Assembly: GCA_021443065.1 (NCBI GenBank)
Contig: JABUUR010000421.1
Coordinates: 1 to 22,761, forward strand
DNA from: Fibrobacter sp.
Lineage (GTDB): Bacteria > Fibrobacterota > Fibrobacteria > Fibrobacterales > Fibrobacteraceae
DNA: 22,761 nucleotides
Direction of reading: 5' to 3'
Position numbers and translations under genes: made by a program. Numbering within the stretch: the stretch's first letter is position 1; the number at the start of each line of letters is the position of its first letter. The notes under the pieces are model-generated. The model was not told where the DNA came from. It did not search any database and worked only from the letters and a program-made list of their open reading frames with translations. Below are positions 5,665-15,100 of the stretch, in pieces.

Positions 5665-8600
5665 ATGATTAATACTCAAAATGATTTATGGGTCGGTGTT
5701 GACGTCGGTTCTACAACCGTGAAAATTGCCGTCGTCGATCCGGAAACCAGCAAGCTTTTACATTACACTTACCAGCGCCATAACGCCATGCAGGCACATA
5801 AGGTTCACGAAGTGCTGCGTGAGGCTCATGGTCTTTTCCCGGGCAAGAACTTCCGGGTAGCATTCTGCGGCAGTGGCGGCCAGCCCTTTGCCGAAGCAAC
5901 AAAGGCATTTTTCGTACAGGAAGTGGTGGCCAACGCCTTGGCCGTCCGTGCAACCTACCCCGACACCCGTGTGGCCATCGAACTGGGTGGCCAAGACGCC
6001 AAGGTGGTGTTCTTTGAAAAGGACCCCACCACGGGCAAACTCATCGCAAGCGACATGCGCATGAACGGCGTTTGCGCCGGCGGTACCGGAGCATTTATCG
6101 ACCAGGTGGCAGAACTTTTGCGCATCAAGACCGAGGCCTTCGAAGGCTACGCCAAGAGGGGCCAGAAGGTCTACGAAATTTCTGGCCGTTGCGGCGTGTT
6201 CGCAAAAACCGACATCCAGCCCATGCTGAACAACGGCGTGGCCAAGGAAGATATCGCCCTTTCCAGTTTCCACGCCATCGCAAAGCAGACCATCGGCGGT
6301 CTCGCCCAGGGCATGGAAATCAAGCCCCCCGTCATTTTCGAAGGCGGCCCCCTGACCTTCAACCCCACCCTCGTCCGCGCCTTCAAGGAACGTCTGGGCA
6401 TTTCCGATGAACAGGCCATCGTTCCCGAGCACTCCGAGGTGCTGGTGGCCATGGGCGCGGCCCTCTCCCTGGGTTCCATGTTCGCCGGTCAGGAATGTTT
6501 CTACCGTCAAGAAGGCTCCCTGGATGCCCTGGTCCACTTCAACGAGGTGCGCCAGGCCGAACATAAGGCAAAGGCCGCCGCCGACCTGTTCTTCCAGAAC
6601 GATGCGGAATACCAGAAGTTCCTTGCCGACCACAAGATGGCAAGCAACCACTACCCCCAGCCCGTGTCCGGTTCCGAACTGAACGTCTACCTGGGTATCG
6701 ACGCAGGCTCCACCACCACCAAGTTCGTTCTCATGGACGAACAGGACAACGTGGTGGACGGTTTCTACGCAAGCAACGACGGTGAACCTCTGGCGGTGCT
6801 CAAGCGCGCCATGAACGACCTCATCGACCGTTACGAAGAATACGGTTGCAAGTTGAACATCCTGGGTGTAGGTACCACCGGCTACGGCGAGCAACTTTTC
6901 GCCAAGGCTGTACACGCCGACTACCACACGGTAGAAACCGTGGCACATGCCAACGCCGCCCAGCGCCTCTGCCCCGATGTATCCTTCATTCTGGACATCG
7001 GCGGCCAGGACATGAAGGCTATTTCCGTCCAGGACGGCGTGGTGACGGGTATCATCCTGAACGAAGCCTGCTCCTCCGGTTGCGGTTCGTTCATCGAAAC
7101 CTACGCACGTTCCCTGGGCATTCCCATGGAAAAGATTGCAGAAATGGCATTCAACGCCAAGAGCCCCTCCCAGTTGGGTTCCCGCTGCACCGTATTCATG
7201 AACAGTTCCATCATTACGGAACAGCGCGACGGCAAGCAGCCCGAAGACATTATCGCAGGCATCTGCCGTTCCATTATTAACAACGTATTTACCAAGGTGA
7301 TTCGCATCCGCAACCTGAACACCCTGGGTAAAAAGGTGGTGGTCCAGGGCGGCACCTTCAAGAACAACGCCGTGCTCCGCGCCTTCGAGCAGTACACCGG
7401 CCTTACCCCCATCCGTCCGGAACGTCCGGGCGAAATGGGTGCCATCGGTATCGCCCTTCTCACCAAGAAGTACATGGAAGAAAGGCGCAAGGCCGACCCC
7501 ACCGTCAAGTCAAGCTTTATCGGCCTCGAGGCCATGAAGACCTTCAGTTGGCACAACCAGCCGGGTCAACTCTGCCAGTACTGCACAAACCACTGCTCCC
7601 GCACCATTGTCACCTTTAGCGATGGACAAAGCTTTGTTACCGGCAACCGTTGCGAACGCGGCGAAGTAACCGCCGACCCCAACGACCCGAAGACAAAGGC
7701 TTTGATTGCAGAAATCAACAAGAAGATGATGTCCGTGCCCGACATGATCAAGCGCACGAACCAGCTTCTGGTAAAAGACTACGCCCCCGCCAAGCTCCGC
7801 GAAACCCAGCTCAACCTGGACGGAACCCCCAAGACCATCGGTATTCCCCGCGCCTTGGAATTCTGGGCCAGCCTCCCCTTCTGGAAGGCGTTCTTCACAA
7901 GCCTTGGCTACACCGTCGTCGTAAGCCGCAGCAGTGACTACAAGATGTTCGAGGCGGGCCTCCACAGCGTGCCTTCGGACACGGTCTGCTTCCCGGCAAA
8001 ACTGGTACACGGCCATGTACTCAGCCTCATCGAGAAGAAGGTCAACCGCATTTTCTTCCCCATGATGATTGCCCTGCCCAGCGACCACACCAAGTTCGAC
8101 GCCACCGCAGTCTGCCCCGTGGTCCAGGCCTACCCCAACGTCTGCAAGAATACGGACGAACCCGAAAAGAACTACGGCGTACCCATGGACCAGCCTATTT
8201 TCCACTGGTTCAACACAAAACTCCGCCGTTCCCAGACCATCGACTGGTTCAGCGAGAACTGGCACCTGGACAAGAAACTCATCAATAAGGCCATAGACGA
8301 AGGCGAAAAGGCCCTCAACAACTACCGCACCACCTTGCTTGAAGAGGGCCAGAAGATCCTGGACGATGTCCGCGCCAAGAACTCCTTTGCCGTAGTCATC
8401 GCAGGCCGCCCCTACCACGTGGACCCCCTGATCAACCACAACATCGCATCCCACTTTACGGCCATGGGCATTCCCGTGCTCACCACCGAGTCCCTCCCCG
8501 GTGTTTACGACCAGGACATTCCCAGCCACACCCGCGTAGAAATCAAGAATACCTTCCACCTGCGTATGCTTGGCGCCACCATGATTGCCACCAAGGACCC

Positions 8601-10119
8601 CCATATCGAACTTGCGCAGATTGTAAGTTTCGGTTGCGGCCATGATTCCATCTTGACCGACGAAATGGCCCGCATGCTCCATCGCGATTCCAACAAGGAA
8701 ATGCTGATGCTCAAGTTGGACGAGGGCGATGCACGAGGCCCCGTGGGCATTCGCATCAAGAGCTTTATCGAAACCGTCAAGGCCCGCCGCGCTGCAAACC
8801 TGCCCGACAAGCCGGAATCCAACGAGCCCCTGTTCACGGCGCCCTTCACCAAGGACGACAAGAGCAAGCGCACCATCCTGGTCCCGAACTTGTCTCCCGC
8901 GTTCAGCCTTCTGGCGGCGGCCTACATGCGAGCCAAGGGCTACAAGGCGTCTCCCCTGCCTGTTGCAGACAAGCGGGCCATCGAACTGGGCAAGAAGTTC
9001 GTCCATAACGACATCTGCTTCCCCTGCCAGGTGAACATCGGCGAAAACCTCCTGTGGCTGGAACAGCACCCCGAGGCAAAGCAAGAGGAAGTCTCCATTG
9101 GTCTTGCAAAGAACTGTGAAAACTGCCGTGCCGTGCAGTACTCCGTCCTCGCCCGCAAGGCCCTGGACGAAGCAGGCTACCCCAACGTCTCCATCATCAC
9201 CACCGGTTCCGACAACAAGAACATGCACCCGGGCTTTATGCTGGGTCTGGACTTCCGCCTCCACATGCTGTGGGGCCTTGTCACCATGGACGGTATCGAG
9301 ACCATGTACCGCGCACTGCGCCCCTACGAAGTGAACAAGGGCGACACCCAGAAGGTGTACGACGAATGGATGCCCCGCGTCATGGAACGTGTGGCGGTGC
9401 TCTCCAAACTTGAACTGGCAAAGCCCACGGCAGTCATCAACCTGTTCAACCAGGCCATCGAGGCCTTCAATACGGTCGAAATCACCGAAGACCGTAAAAA
9501 AGGCATTCGCAAGCCTCGCGTAGCCGTGCTGGGTGAAATTCTCATGAACTACCACCCCAGCGCCAACGGCTTTATCGAAGAATACCTGATGAACAACGGC
9601 ATGGAAGTCTACCTGCCGGGCATGACCGACTTCTTCCGCGTCGACGAGGTCATCCGTTCCGAAAAGATCCGCCGCGGATTCACCCCCAACCCCATCGAAG
9701 ACCGTGTTGTCGGCGGTGCAACCGCCAAGGTTTACACCCATGCCATCAACGTGGTCCGCAACGCCATGGAGCAAAAGTTCAAGTTGTACGAACACCATGC
9801 GGATTGCTACGAACTGGTCAACATGATCGGCGACATCATCGACCCGTCCTACAACACCGGCGAAGGCTGGCTGATTCCTGGTGAAATCCTGTACAATTCC
9901 CAGCATGGCATCAACAGCCACATTATCCTGCAGCCCTTCGCCTGCCTGGCAAACCACATCTCCGGACGCGGCTTGACAAAGGCAGTGAAGGAACGTTGCC
10001 CCCACATCCAGGTGCTGTCTCTGGACTACGACCCGGACACCAGTTTTGCAAACATCGAAAACCGTTTGCAGATGCTGATCATCAACGCCCGCGAACTGGA
10101 AAAGGCAAACCAGCATTAA
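5665..10119 (+). CDS. Fused 2-hydroxyacyl-CoA dehydratase activase-family protein
   Basis: A 1484-residue cytoplasmic protein. Two ASKHA ATPase domains of the BcrA/BadF/HgdC family come first. Domain 1 starts at GVDVGSTTVK near residue 11. Domain 2 starts at GIDAGSTTTK at 344. In HgdC two Cys per monomer hold a [4Fe-4S] cluster at the dimer interface; here they correspond to C137 and C176 in domain 1, and C469 and C508 in domain 2. C637, C640, C644 and C663 form another possible cluster site. From 723 (GIPRALEFWASLPFW) begins the DUF2229/HgdB-like part, with C775, C991, C1118, C1121, C1151 and C1154. Such fusions are widespread in anaerobes and their reaction is unproven; ATP-driven low-potential electron transfer to a radical or Fe-S enzyme is the family logic. 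No dehydratase subunits or CoA-transferase lie nearby. There is no Shine-Dalgarno site before ATG. Confidence 0.93.
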   Translation: MINTQNDLWVGVDVGSTTVKIAVVDPETSKLLHYTYQRHNAMQAHKVHEVLREAHGLFPGKNFRVAFCGSGGQPFAEATKAFFVQEVVANALAVRATYPDTRVAIELGGQDAKVVFFEKDPTTGKLIASDMRMNGVCAGGTGAFIDQVAELLRIKTEAFEGYAKRGQKVYEISGRCGVFAKTDIQPMLNNGVAKEDIALSSFHAIAKQTIGGLAQGMEIKPPVIFEGGPLTFNPTLVRAFKERLGISDEQAIVPEHSEVLVAMGAALSLGSMFAGQECFYRQEGSLDALVHFNEVRQAEHKAKAAADLFFQNDAEYQKFLADHKMASNHYPQPVSGSELNVYLGIDAGSTTTKFVLMDEQDNVVDGFYASNDGEPLAVLKRAMNDLIDRYEEYGCKLNILGVGTTGYGEQLFAKAVHADYHTVETVAHANAAQRLCPDVSFILDIGGQDMKAISVQDGVVTGIILNEACSSGCGSFIETYARSLGIPMEKIAEMAFNAKSPSQLGSRCTVFMNSSIITEQRDGKQPEDIIAGICRSIINNVFTKVIRIRNLNTLGKKVVVQGGTFKNNAVLRAFEQYTGLTPIRPERPGEMGAIGIALLTKKYMEERRKADPTVKSSFIGLEAMKTFSWHNQPGQLCQYCTNHCSRTIVTFSDGQSFVTGNRCERGEVTADPNDPKTKALIAEINKKMMSVPDMIKRTNQLLVKDYAPAKLRETQLNLDGTPKTIGIPRALEFWASLPFWKAFFTSLGYTVVVSRSSDYKMFEAGLHSVPSDTVCFPAKLVHGHVLSLIEKKVNRIFFPMMIALPSDHTKFDATAVCPVVQAYPNVCKNTDEPEKNYGVPMDQPIFHWFNTKLRRSQTIDWFSENWHLDKKLINKAIDEGEKALNNYRTTLLEEGQKILDDVRAKNSFAVVIAGRPYHVDPLINHNIASHFTAMGIPVLTTESLPGVYDQDIPSHTRVEIKNTFHLRMLGATMIATKDPHIELAQIVSFGCGHDSILTDEMARMLHRDSNKEMLMLKLDEGDARGPVGIRIKSFIETVKARRAANLPDKPESNEPLFTAPFTKDDKSKRTILVPNLSPAFSLLAAAYMRAKGYKASPLPVADKRAIELGKKFVHNDICFPCQVNIGENLLWLEQHPEAKQEEVSIGLAKNCENCRAVQYSVLARKALDEAGYPNVSIITTGSDNKNMHPGFMLGLDFRLHMLWGLVTMDGIETMYRALRPYEVNKGDTQKVYDEWMPRVMERVAVLSKLELAKPTAVINLFNQAIEAFNTVEITEDRKKGIRKPRVAVLGEILMNYHPSANGFIEEYLMNNGMEVYLPGMTDFFRVDEVIRSEKIRRGFTPNPIEDRVVGGATAKVYTHAINVVRNAMEQKFKLYEHHADCYELVNMIGDIIDPSYNTGEGWLIPGEILYNSQHGINSHIILQPFACLANHISGRGLTKAVKERCPHIQVLSLDYDPDTSFANIENRLQMLIINARELEKANQH

Positions 10120-10159
10120 CGGCTTCGGGCCTTGTGCCCACGGCAGGATTGCGCAACTG

Positions 10160-10193
10160 AAAGGGACGTCGGATTTTCTCCGGCGCCCCTTTT
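10160..10193 (+). terminator. Rho-independent terminator after the activase gene
   Basis: AAAGGGACGTCGG pairs with CCGGCGCCCCTTT around a 7-base loop (one A-C mismatch and one G-U pair), followed by a T-rich run. It starts 41 bases after the activase stop and makes the ABC-F gene a separate unit. Confidence 0.8.
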
Positions 10194-10224
10194 GTTTTGG
10201 TAAAAAATTTCTAAATTTGGCCTC

Positions 10225-11829
10225 ATGCTGAATGTATCCAATGTAAGTCTTCAATACGGCAGTCGCGTTCTTTTCAAGGAAGTCAACCTTTCCTTCAAGC
10301 CCGGCAACTGCTACGGTGTCATCGGTGCCAACGGCGCCGGCAAATCTACATTCCTCAAGATCTTGAGCGGTGAACTGGAGCCCAATACCGGCGAAGTCAC
10401 CAAGAACCCCGGCGAACGCATCGCAGTCCTTAAGCAGGACCACTTCGCCTACGAACAGAATACCGTCCTTGAAACCGTCATGATGGGTTTCCCGGAACTA
10501 TACGATTTGGGCAAGCGCCGCGAAGAACTGTATGCACTGCCCGAAATGACCGACGCCCAGGGCGAAGAAGCCATCAAGGTGGAAGAACGTTTCGGCGAAA
10601 TCGGCGGTTACGAGGCCGACTCCAGCGCCGCCGTGCTGCTGAAGGGCCTGGGCATTCCCGAAGAATTCCACTACAGCCTCATGGCGGACCTGGACGGCAA
10701 CCAGAAAATCCGCGTGCTCCTGGCACAGGCCCTCTTTGGCAACCCCGACATTCTGCTTTTGGACGAGCCAACCAACCACTTGGACCTGGATACGGTGGCC
10801 TGGCTGGAAGACTACCTGGAACGTTTTGAAAACGTGGTGATCGTGGTAAGCCATGACCGTCATTTCTTGAACACGGTCTGTACCCACACCTGCGACATCG
10901 ACTACGGAAAAATCAACATCTACGGTGGCAACTACGAATTCTGGTATGCAGCTAGTCAACTGGCTCAAAAACAGCGCAAGGACCAGAATCGCCGTGCCGA
11001 AGAAAAAATCGAGGAACTGAAGGCGTTCATCCGCAGGTTCGCCTCCAACGCTGCAAAGGCAAAGCAGGCCACCTCCCGCAAAAAACTCCTGGACAAGATG
11101 ACCGTGGAAGAAATGCCTGCCTCCAGCCGCAAGTTCCCCTGGGTCAACTTCAAGATGGAACGTGAACCGGGGAAAATAGTCCTTGAAGTAAAGAACATGG
11201 ACATCGACGGCGGCGACGGCATCGTATGCAAGGGGCTGAACTTCAACCTGAACAACGGCGACAAGGTGGCTCTCGTCGGCGAATACGGCACTCTCAAGAC
11301 CGCATTCTTCCAGATGATTTCCGGAGAAATTCCCACCGACGAGGGCGTAGTCAAGTGGGGCAATACCATCACCCAGAACTATTTTCCCAAGAATAACGAC
11401 GCCTACTTCCAAAGCGAACTTTCCCTTGTGGATTGGCTGCGCCAGTACAGCAAGGAACAAGACGAGACATTCATCCGCGGGTTCCTCGGCCGCATGCTCT
11501 TTACCGGCGAAGAAGCCCTTAAATGCTGCAACGTGCTGTCCGGTGGCGAAAAAGTCCGCTGCATGCTCTCCAAGATGATGCTTTCCAACGCAAACTGCCT
11601 GCTGCTGGACGAACCTACCGCCCACCTGGACCTGGAAGCAATCACCGCCCTGAACAACGGCCTCACCGCATTCCAGGGCCCAATCATTTTCTGCACCCAG
11701 GACCATGAATTTGCACAGACCGTCGCAAACCGCGTGCTGGAACTAACCCCGGACGGTGTCGTGGACCGCTCCATCACCTTCGACGAATGGTACCAGAGCA
11801 AGTCCAAGGCCGGCAAGGGCAAACACTAA
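10225..11829 (+). CDS. ABC-F family ATPase, YbiT-like, with one degenerate ATP site
   Basis: A soluble twin-ATPase protein of the ABC-F group, which acts on ribosomes to modulate translation. It has no membrane segments. Overall similarity, as I recall it, is closest to YbiT (about 530 residues; here 534). NBD1 has intact Walker A (34-42, GANGAGKST), Walker B (176-181) and switch His 210, but its signature is LDGNQ (156-160) instead of LSGGQ. The charged linker with the RFASNAAKAKQATSR segment (271-285) is the ABC-F interdomain helix pair. NBD2 has an intact signature LSGGE (438-442) and Walker B (458-463), but its Walker A reads GEYGTLKT (352-359), lacking the Gly before Lys, and Gln 492 replaces the switch His. 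The losses all map to one composite site. There is no Shine-Dalgarno site. It is a single-gene unit between two terminators. Confidence 0.93.
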   Translation: MLNVSNVSLQYGSRVLFKEVNLSFKPGNCYGVIGANGAGKSTFLKILSGELEPNTGEVTKNPGERIAVLKQDHFAYEQNTVLETVMMGFPELYDLGKRREELYALPEMTDAQGEEAIKVEERFGEIGGYEADSSAAVLLKGLGIPEEFHYSLMADLDGNQKIRVLLAQALFGNPDILLLDEPTNHLDLDTVAWLEDYLERFENVVIVVSHDRHFLNTVCTHTCDIDYGKINIYGGNYEFWYAASQLAQKQRKDQNRRAEEKIEELKAFIRRFASNAAKAKQATSRKKLLDKMTVEEMPASSRKFPWVNFKMEREPGKIVLEVKNMDIDGGDGIVCKGLNFNLNNGDKVALVGEYGTLKTAFFQMISGEIPTDEGVVKWGNTITQNYFPKNNDAYFQSELSLVDWLRQYSKEQDETFIRGFLGRMLFTGEEALKCCNVLSGGEKVRCMLSKMMLSNANCLLLDEPTAHLDLEAITALNNGLTAFQGPIIFCTQDHEFAQTVANRVLELTPDGVVDRSITFDEWYQSKSKAGKGKH

Positions 11830-11862
11830 AAAAAACTCACAAGTAATGCATTATTGCAAACA

Positions 11863-11898
11863 AGCCCCGGAAGCAGAACAGCGCATCCGGGGTTTTCT
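11863..11898 (+). terminator. Rho-independent terminator after the ABC-F gene
   Basis: GCCCCGGA and TCCGGGGT form an 8-base GC-rich stem around a 14-base loop, followed by TTTTCTT. It lies 34 bases after the stop codon. Confidence 0.8.
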
Positions 11899-12002
11899 TG
11901 ATTATCGCACCCTAAAAAACATTCCTTACTGCTTTCGCGCTTAGCGAGAATTGTCCAATACTTGAGCAATTCTTTCTATTTGCAAAAGCTCTATGAAATT
12001 CG

Positions 12003-12095
12003 TCCTCCCGGCCTCATAGCTTTGACACCACGGCCTCATTGCTTTATCCTCCCGGCCTAAGCCTGCCCCGGGCTTGCCCCGGGGAGCCGGGATCT
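12003..12095 (+). repeat. Dispersed repeat with two upstream partial units
   Basis: The full long-form repeat is at 12048-12095 (CCTCCCGGCCTAAGCC to GAGCCGGGATCT) with two tandem CYTGCCCCGGG units. Before it come two degenerate 22-23-base partial units, 12003-12025 (TCCTCCCGGCCTCATAGCTT) and 12026-12047 (CACCACGGCCTCATTGCTTT). The start of the full unit reads CCTCCCGG where other copies read TCATCCCGG. Confidence 0.75.
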
Positions 12096-12129
12096 AAAAA
12101 ACTATAATCCGCCCCTCCCCTGCGTAAGC

Positions 12130-12165
12130 AAAAGAACCCCGCGACTACACATCGCGAGGTTCTTT
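12130..12165 (-). terminator. Rho-independent terminator of the giant repeat gene (possibly bidirectional)
   Basis: AAAGAACC-C-CGCGA and TCGCG-A-GGTTCTTT form a long stem with one internal mismatch around a 7-base loop. It lies 23 bases past the stop of the minus-strand gene. On that strand it is followed by CTTTTGC; on the plus strand by TTCTTTATTTC, so it could stop transcription both ways. Confidence 0.8.
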
Positions 12166-12187
12166 ATTTCGTCAGGAATAGAGACGA

Positions 12188-15100
12188 TTATCTTTTCTTC
12201 TTGCCCTTCTTGGCCTTGGAGGCCTTATCCGTAGCCTTAGGTTCTTCAGCCTTGGGCTCTTCCTTCTTTTCGGCCTTCTTGCCGCCGCGCAGGTCGTTCA
12301 TCTTGAAGGACACGTTGATTTCGGCGGTAGTCACCTTGGAATAGAGTCCACCCGGATCCTTCACCTTGAAGGTGAATTCATCCAGACCGGAGAATCCCTT
12401 GTTGGGCTGGTAAGTGAAGGAGCCGTCCTTTTCATTCAGGTTGATCTTGCCGTTGCGCGGCTTCTGTACGAGTTGCACAGATACCGGCTTTTCGCCATCC
12501 GGGTCGTTCACGCCGGACATGAGGCCTTCGGAAGCAGAAACCTTGAGGGTCTCGCCTTCCTGGGTCATGTAAGTCTGGGCCTTGGCCACAGGGGGATCGT
12601 TCACGGCGATTACGGTGAAGAGTGCAGACTTGCTTGCAGATGCGCCTTCAGGGTCGGTAACGGTAAAGGTGATGCGTTCGGGCTTGCCGTTCCAGTCTTC
12701 ATGGGGCTGCATCACGAATGCCATCTTCTTGGCCTTGTCATGCTTGACCACCAGGAACTTGTTGCCAGTGAAGGTCCACTTCAGTTCGTCGAAATTATGG
12801 TCCTTGTCACGTGCGTACTGGTCCAGCTTGATGGCAGCGACAACGCCCTGCTTGTCATCTTCCTTGATGGTATAGTCAGGAATGTCACGCATGATCGGAG
12901 CAGCATTCACATGCTTTACCACGAACTTGGCCATGGACTTGTCCATTGCGCCAGCCGGGTCGGTAGCGGTGAACACCAGGGTTTCTTCGCCAAACCAGTC
13001 AGCCTTCTTGGGGCGGATCACGGCTTCGCGACCTGCAGAGATTTCAACAGCAAGGAACTTGGCGCCGGTAACCTTCCACTTGATTTCGTGAGGCTTGTTG
13101 TCCGGGTCGGTAACGTACTGGTCAAGCTTGATAGGCTTGAAGGACTTGCCTTCCAAAGTTTCCTGGCCAGGAATCTGCTTTACGATGGGGCGGTCGTTCA
13201 CAGGCTTGACGGTGAACTTCACTTCCACAGAGGCTTTTTCGCCGGCGGGGTCAAATACGTTCACGATAACGGATTCGGAACCGTTCCAGTACTTGTCCGG
13301 AATATCCACGGTAAGAACGCCCTTGTCGCTGATTTCAAAGTGCAGTTCGTGCTTTACGGCAGGAGCGGCAGGAGCAGCCTTCTTGCCCTTCTTGGCAGGA
13401 GCACCCTTGGAAGCCTTGGAGGCCGGGGTTTCGTTGTCCAGGGTCCAAACCAGTTCTTCCAACTTGTTGTCCGGATCGCTTACGAACTTGGAGAAGTCCA
13501 CGGGAGCGAAAGTCTTCTTTTCTTCGATGACGAAGGGCTGAACCGGCTTGAGTACCGGAGGATCGTTCACCGGAGTCACCTCGAAGGTAGCCTTGGTAGA
13601 GGCGGAGGCACCGGCAATATCCTGTACAGTGAAGGTCAGGGTTTCCTTACCGAACCAGTTGGGGTTCGGAGTCAGGATCTGGGCGCGGTTGCCCTTGATG
13701 TCAATCTTCAGTTCCTTGTTGCCGGTAATGGTCCACTTCAGCTCGTTGGGCTTGTTATCCGGGTCGGTTGCAGCCTTGGACAGGTCAACCACCTGGAACT
13801 TTTCCTTTTCCTTGATCTTCTGGCCTGCGATCTTGCCGATTACAGGAGGATCGTTCACCGGAGTCACTTCGAAGGTAATCTGCTGGGTAGCCTTGGCACC
13901 TTCGGGGTCGAACACGTCGACCTTGATCTTTTCGGTACCGAACCAGAACTTGTCCGGAGTAGTCACCACAAGTTGCTTCTTGGCGTTGATAGAAGCCTTG
14001 AGAGCACGTCCAGCGGAAACTTCGAACTTCAACTGTTCGAGCTTATGGTCCGGATCGGAGACGAACTTAGCCAGGTCGATAGGAGCGAACTGCTTCTTTT
14101 CTTCGATGGTCTGGATAGGCACGGGCTTGAATTCCGGGGCATCGTTTACAGATTCCACGGTGAACAGGCAGCTCTTGGAAACGGAGGCACCTTCGGGGTC
14201 CTTTACGGTAAAGGTGACCTTGCGTTCGCCGTTCCAGTACTTGTCGGCAAGCTTCACGCGGGCGATATTCTTGCTATCCACTTCAATCTGGAATTCGTCC
14301 ACAGGTTCCGGAGCAGGTTCCTCGGCCTTTTCAGGTTCTTCGGCCTTGGCACCCTTCTTGCCCTTCTTGGCAGGCTTCTTGGCGGCCTTCTTGGGGGCAG
14401 GAGCAGGAGCGGCTGCATTGACCTTTTCAACCTTGATGGTCCAGGAAAGTTCTTCCATCTTGTGGTCGGGGTCCTTCACGAACTTGTTCAGGTCGATTTC
14501 CTTGAACAGGCCCTTTTCCTTGATCTTCTGGTCGGGAATGTCCTTCATCATGGGAGCGTCGTTCACAGAAGTAATTTCGAAGGTTACAATCTGGGAGGTG
14601 GCAAGACCTTCGGGGTCCTTCACCATGAGAACCATAGCTTCGGGAGCACACCAGAAGTACTTGTCCGGGGCAGAAACGGTAAGCACATGGCTGGGAGAAA
14701 TTTCAGCCTTCAGCTTCTTGTTGCCGGTAACAGTCCAGATAAGTTCGCTGGGCTTGTTGTCCGGGTCCTTCACGTAGTCGTCCAACTTGATCTGGGCAAA
14801 GGTTTCCTTTTCCTTGATCTTCTGGTCGGGGATTTTTTTCACAAGAACTGGGGCGTCGTTGACGCGGGTCACCTCGAACATCATCTTGTGGCTTGCAGAG
14901 GCACCTTCCGGGTCTGTAACGGTAAAGGTCACAAGTTCCTTGCCGTTCCACTGGTCGTTGGGTGTAGCGACAATGACAGTGTTATCCTTGCGGATATCGA
15001 CCTTCAGTTGCTTGTTGCCAGAAACACTCCACTTCAACTGGGAGGTCTTGTGATCAGGGTCGGAGGCCAGGGAGGTAAGGTCGATGGTCTTGAAACGTCC

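Larger units (their letters stand above)
11830..12187. other. Intergenic region between convergent genes
   Basis: A 358-base gap where the ABC-F gene and the giant repeat gene end toward each other. It holds a terminator for each and a dispersed repeat preceded by two decayed partial units (12003-12095). A small inverted repeat, GAATTG (11948-11953) and CAATTC (11967-11972), lies between. No coding frame is seen. Confidence 0.75.

Noticed and set aside
5758..6948. A 396-codon minus-strand frame inside the activase gene
   Set aside because: Shadow of the activase: no start signal, composition dominated by Gly, Val and His as expected from reversed biased codons.
7510..10443. A 977-codon open frame on the minus strand, opposite the activase and the start of the ABC-F gene
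   Set aside because: It runs across a terminator and an intergenic gap, has no recognisable motif, and lies over strongly supported genes. Same codon-bias effect.
14294..14419. Lys/Ala/Pro-rich stretch considered as a histone-like or separate gene
   Set aside because: It is in frame inside domain 17 of the giant protein, with domain sequence continuing on both sides and no start or stop.
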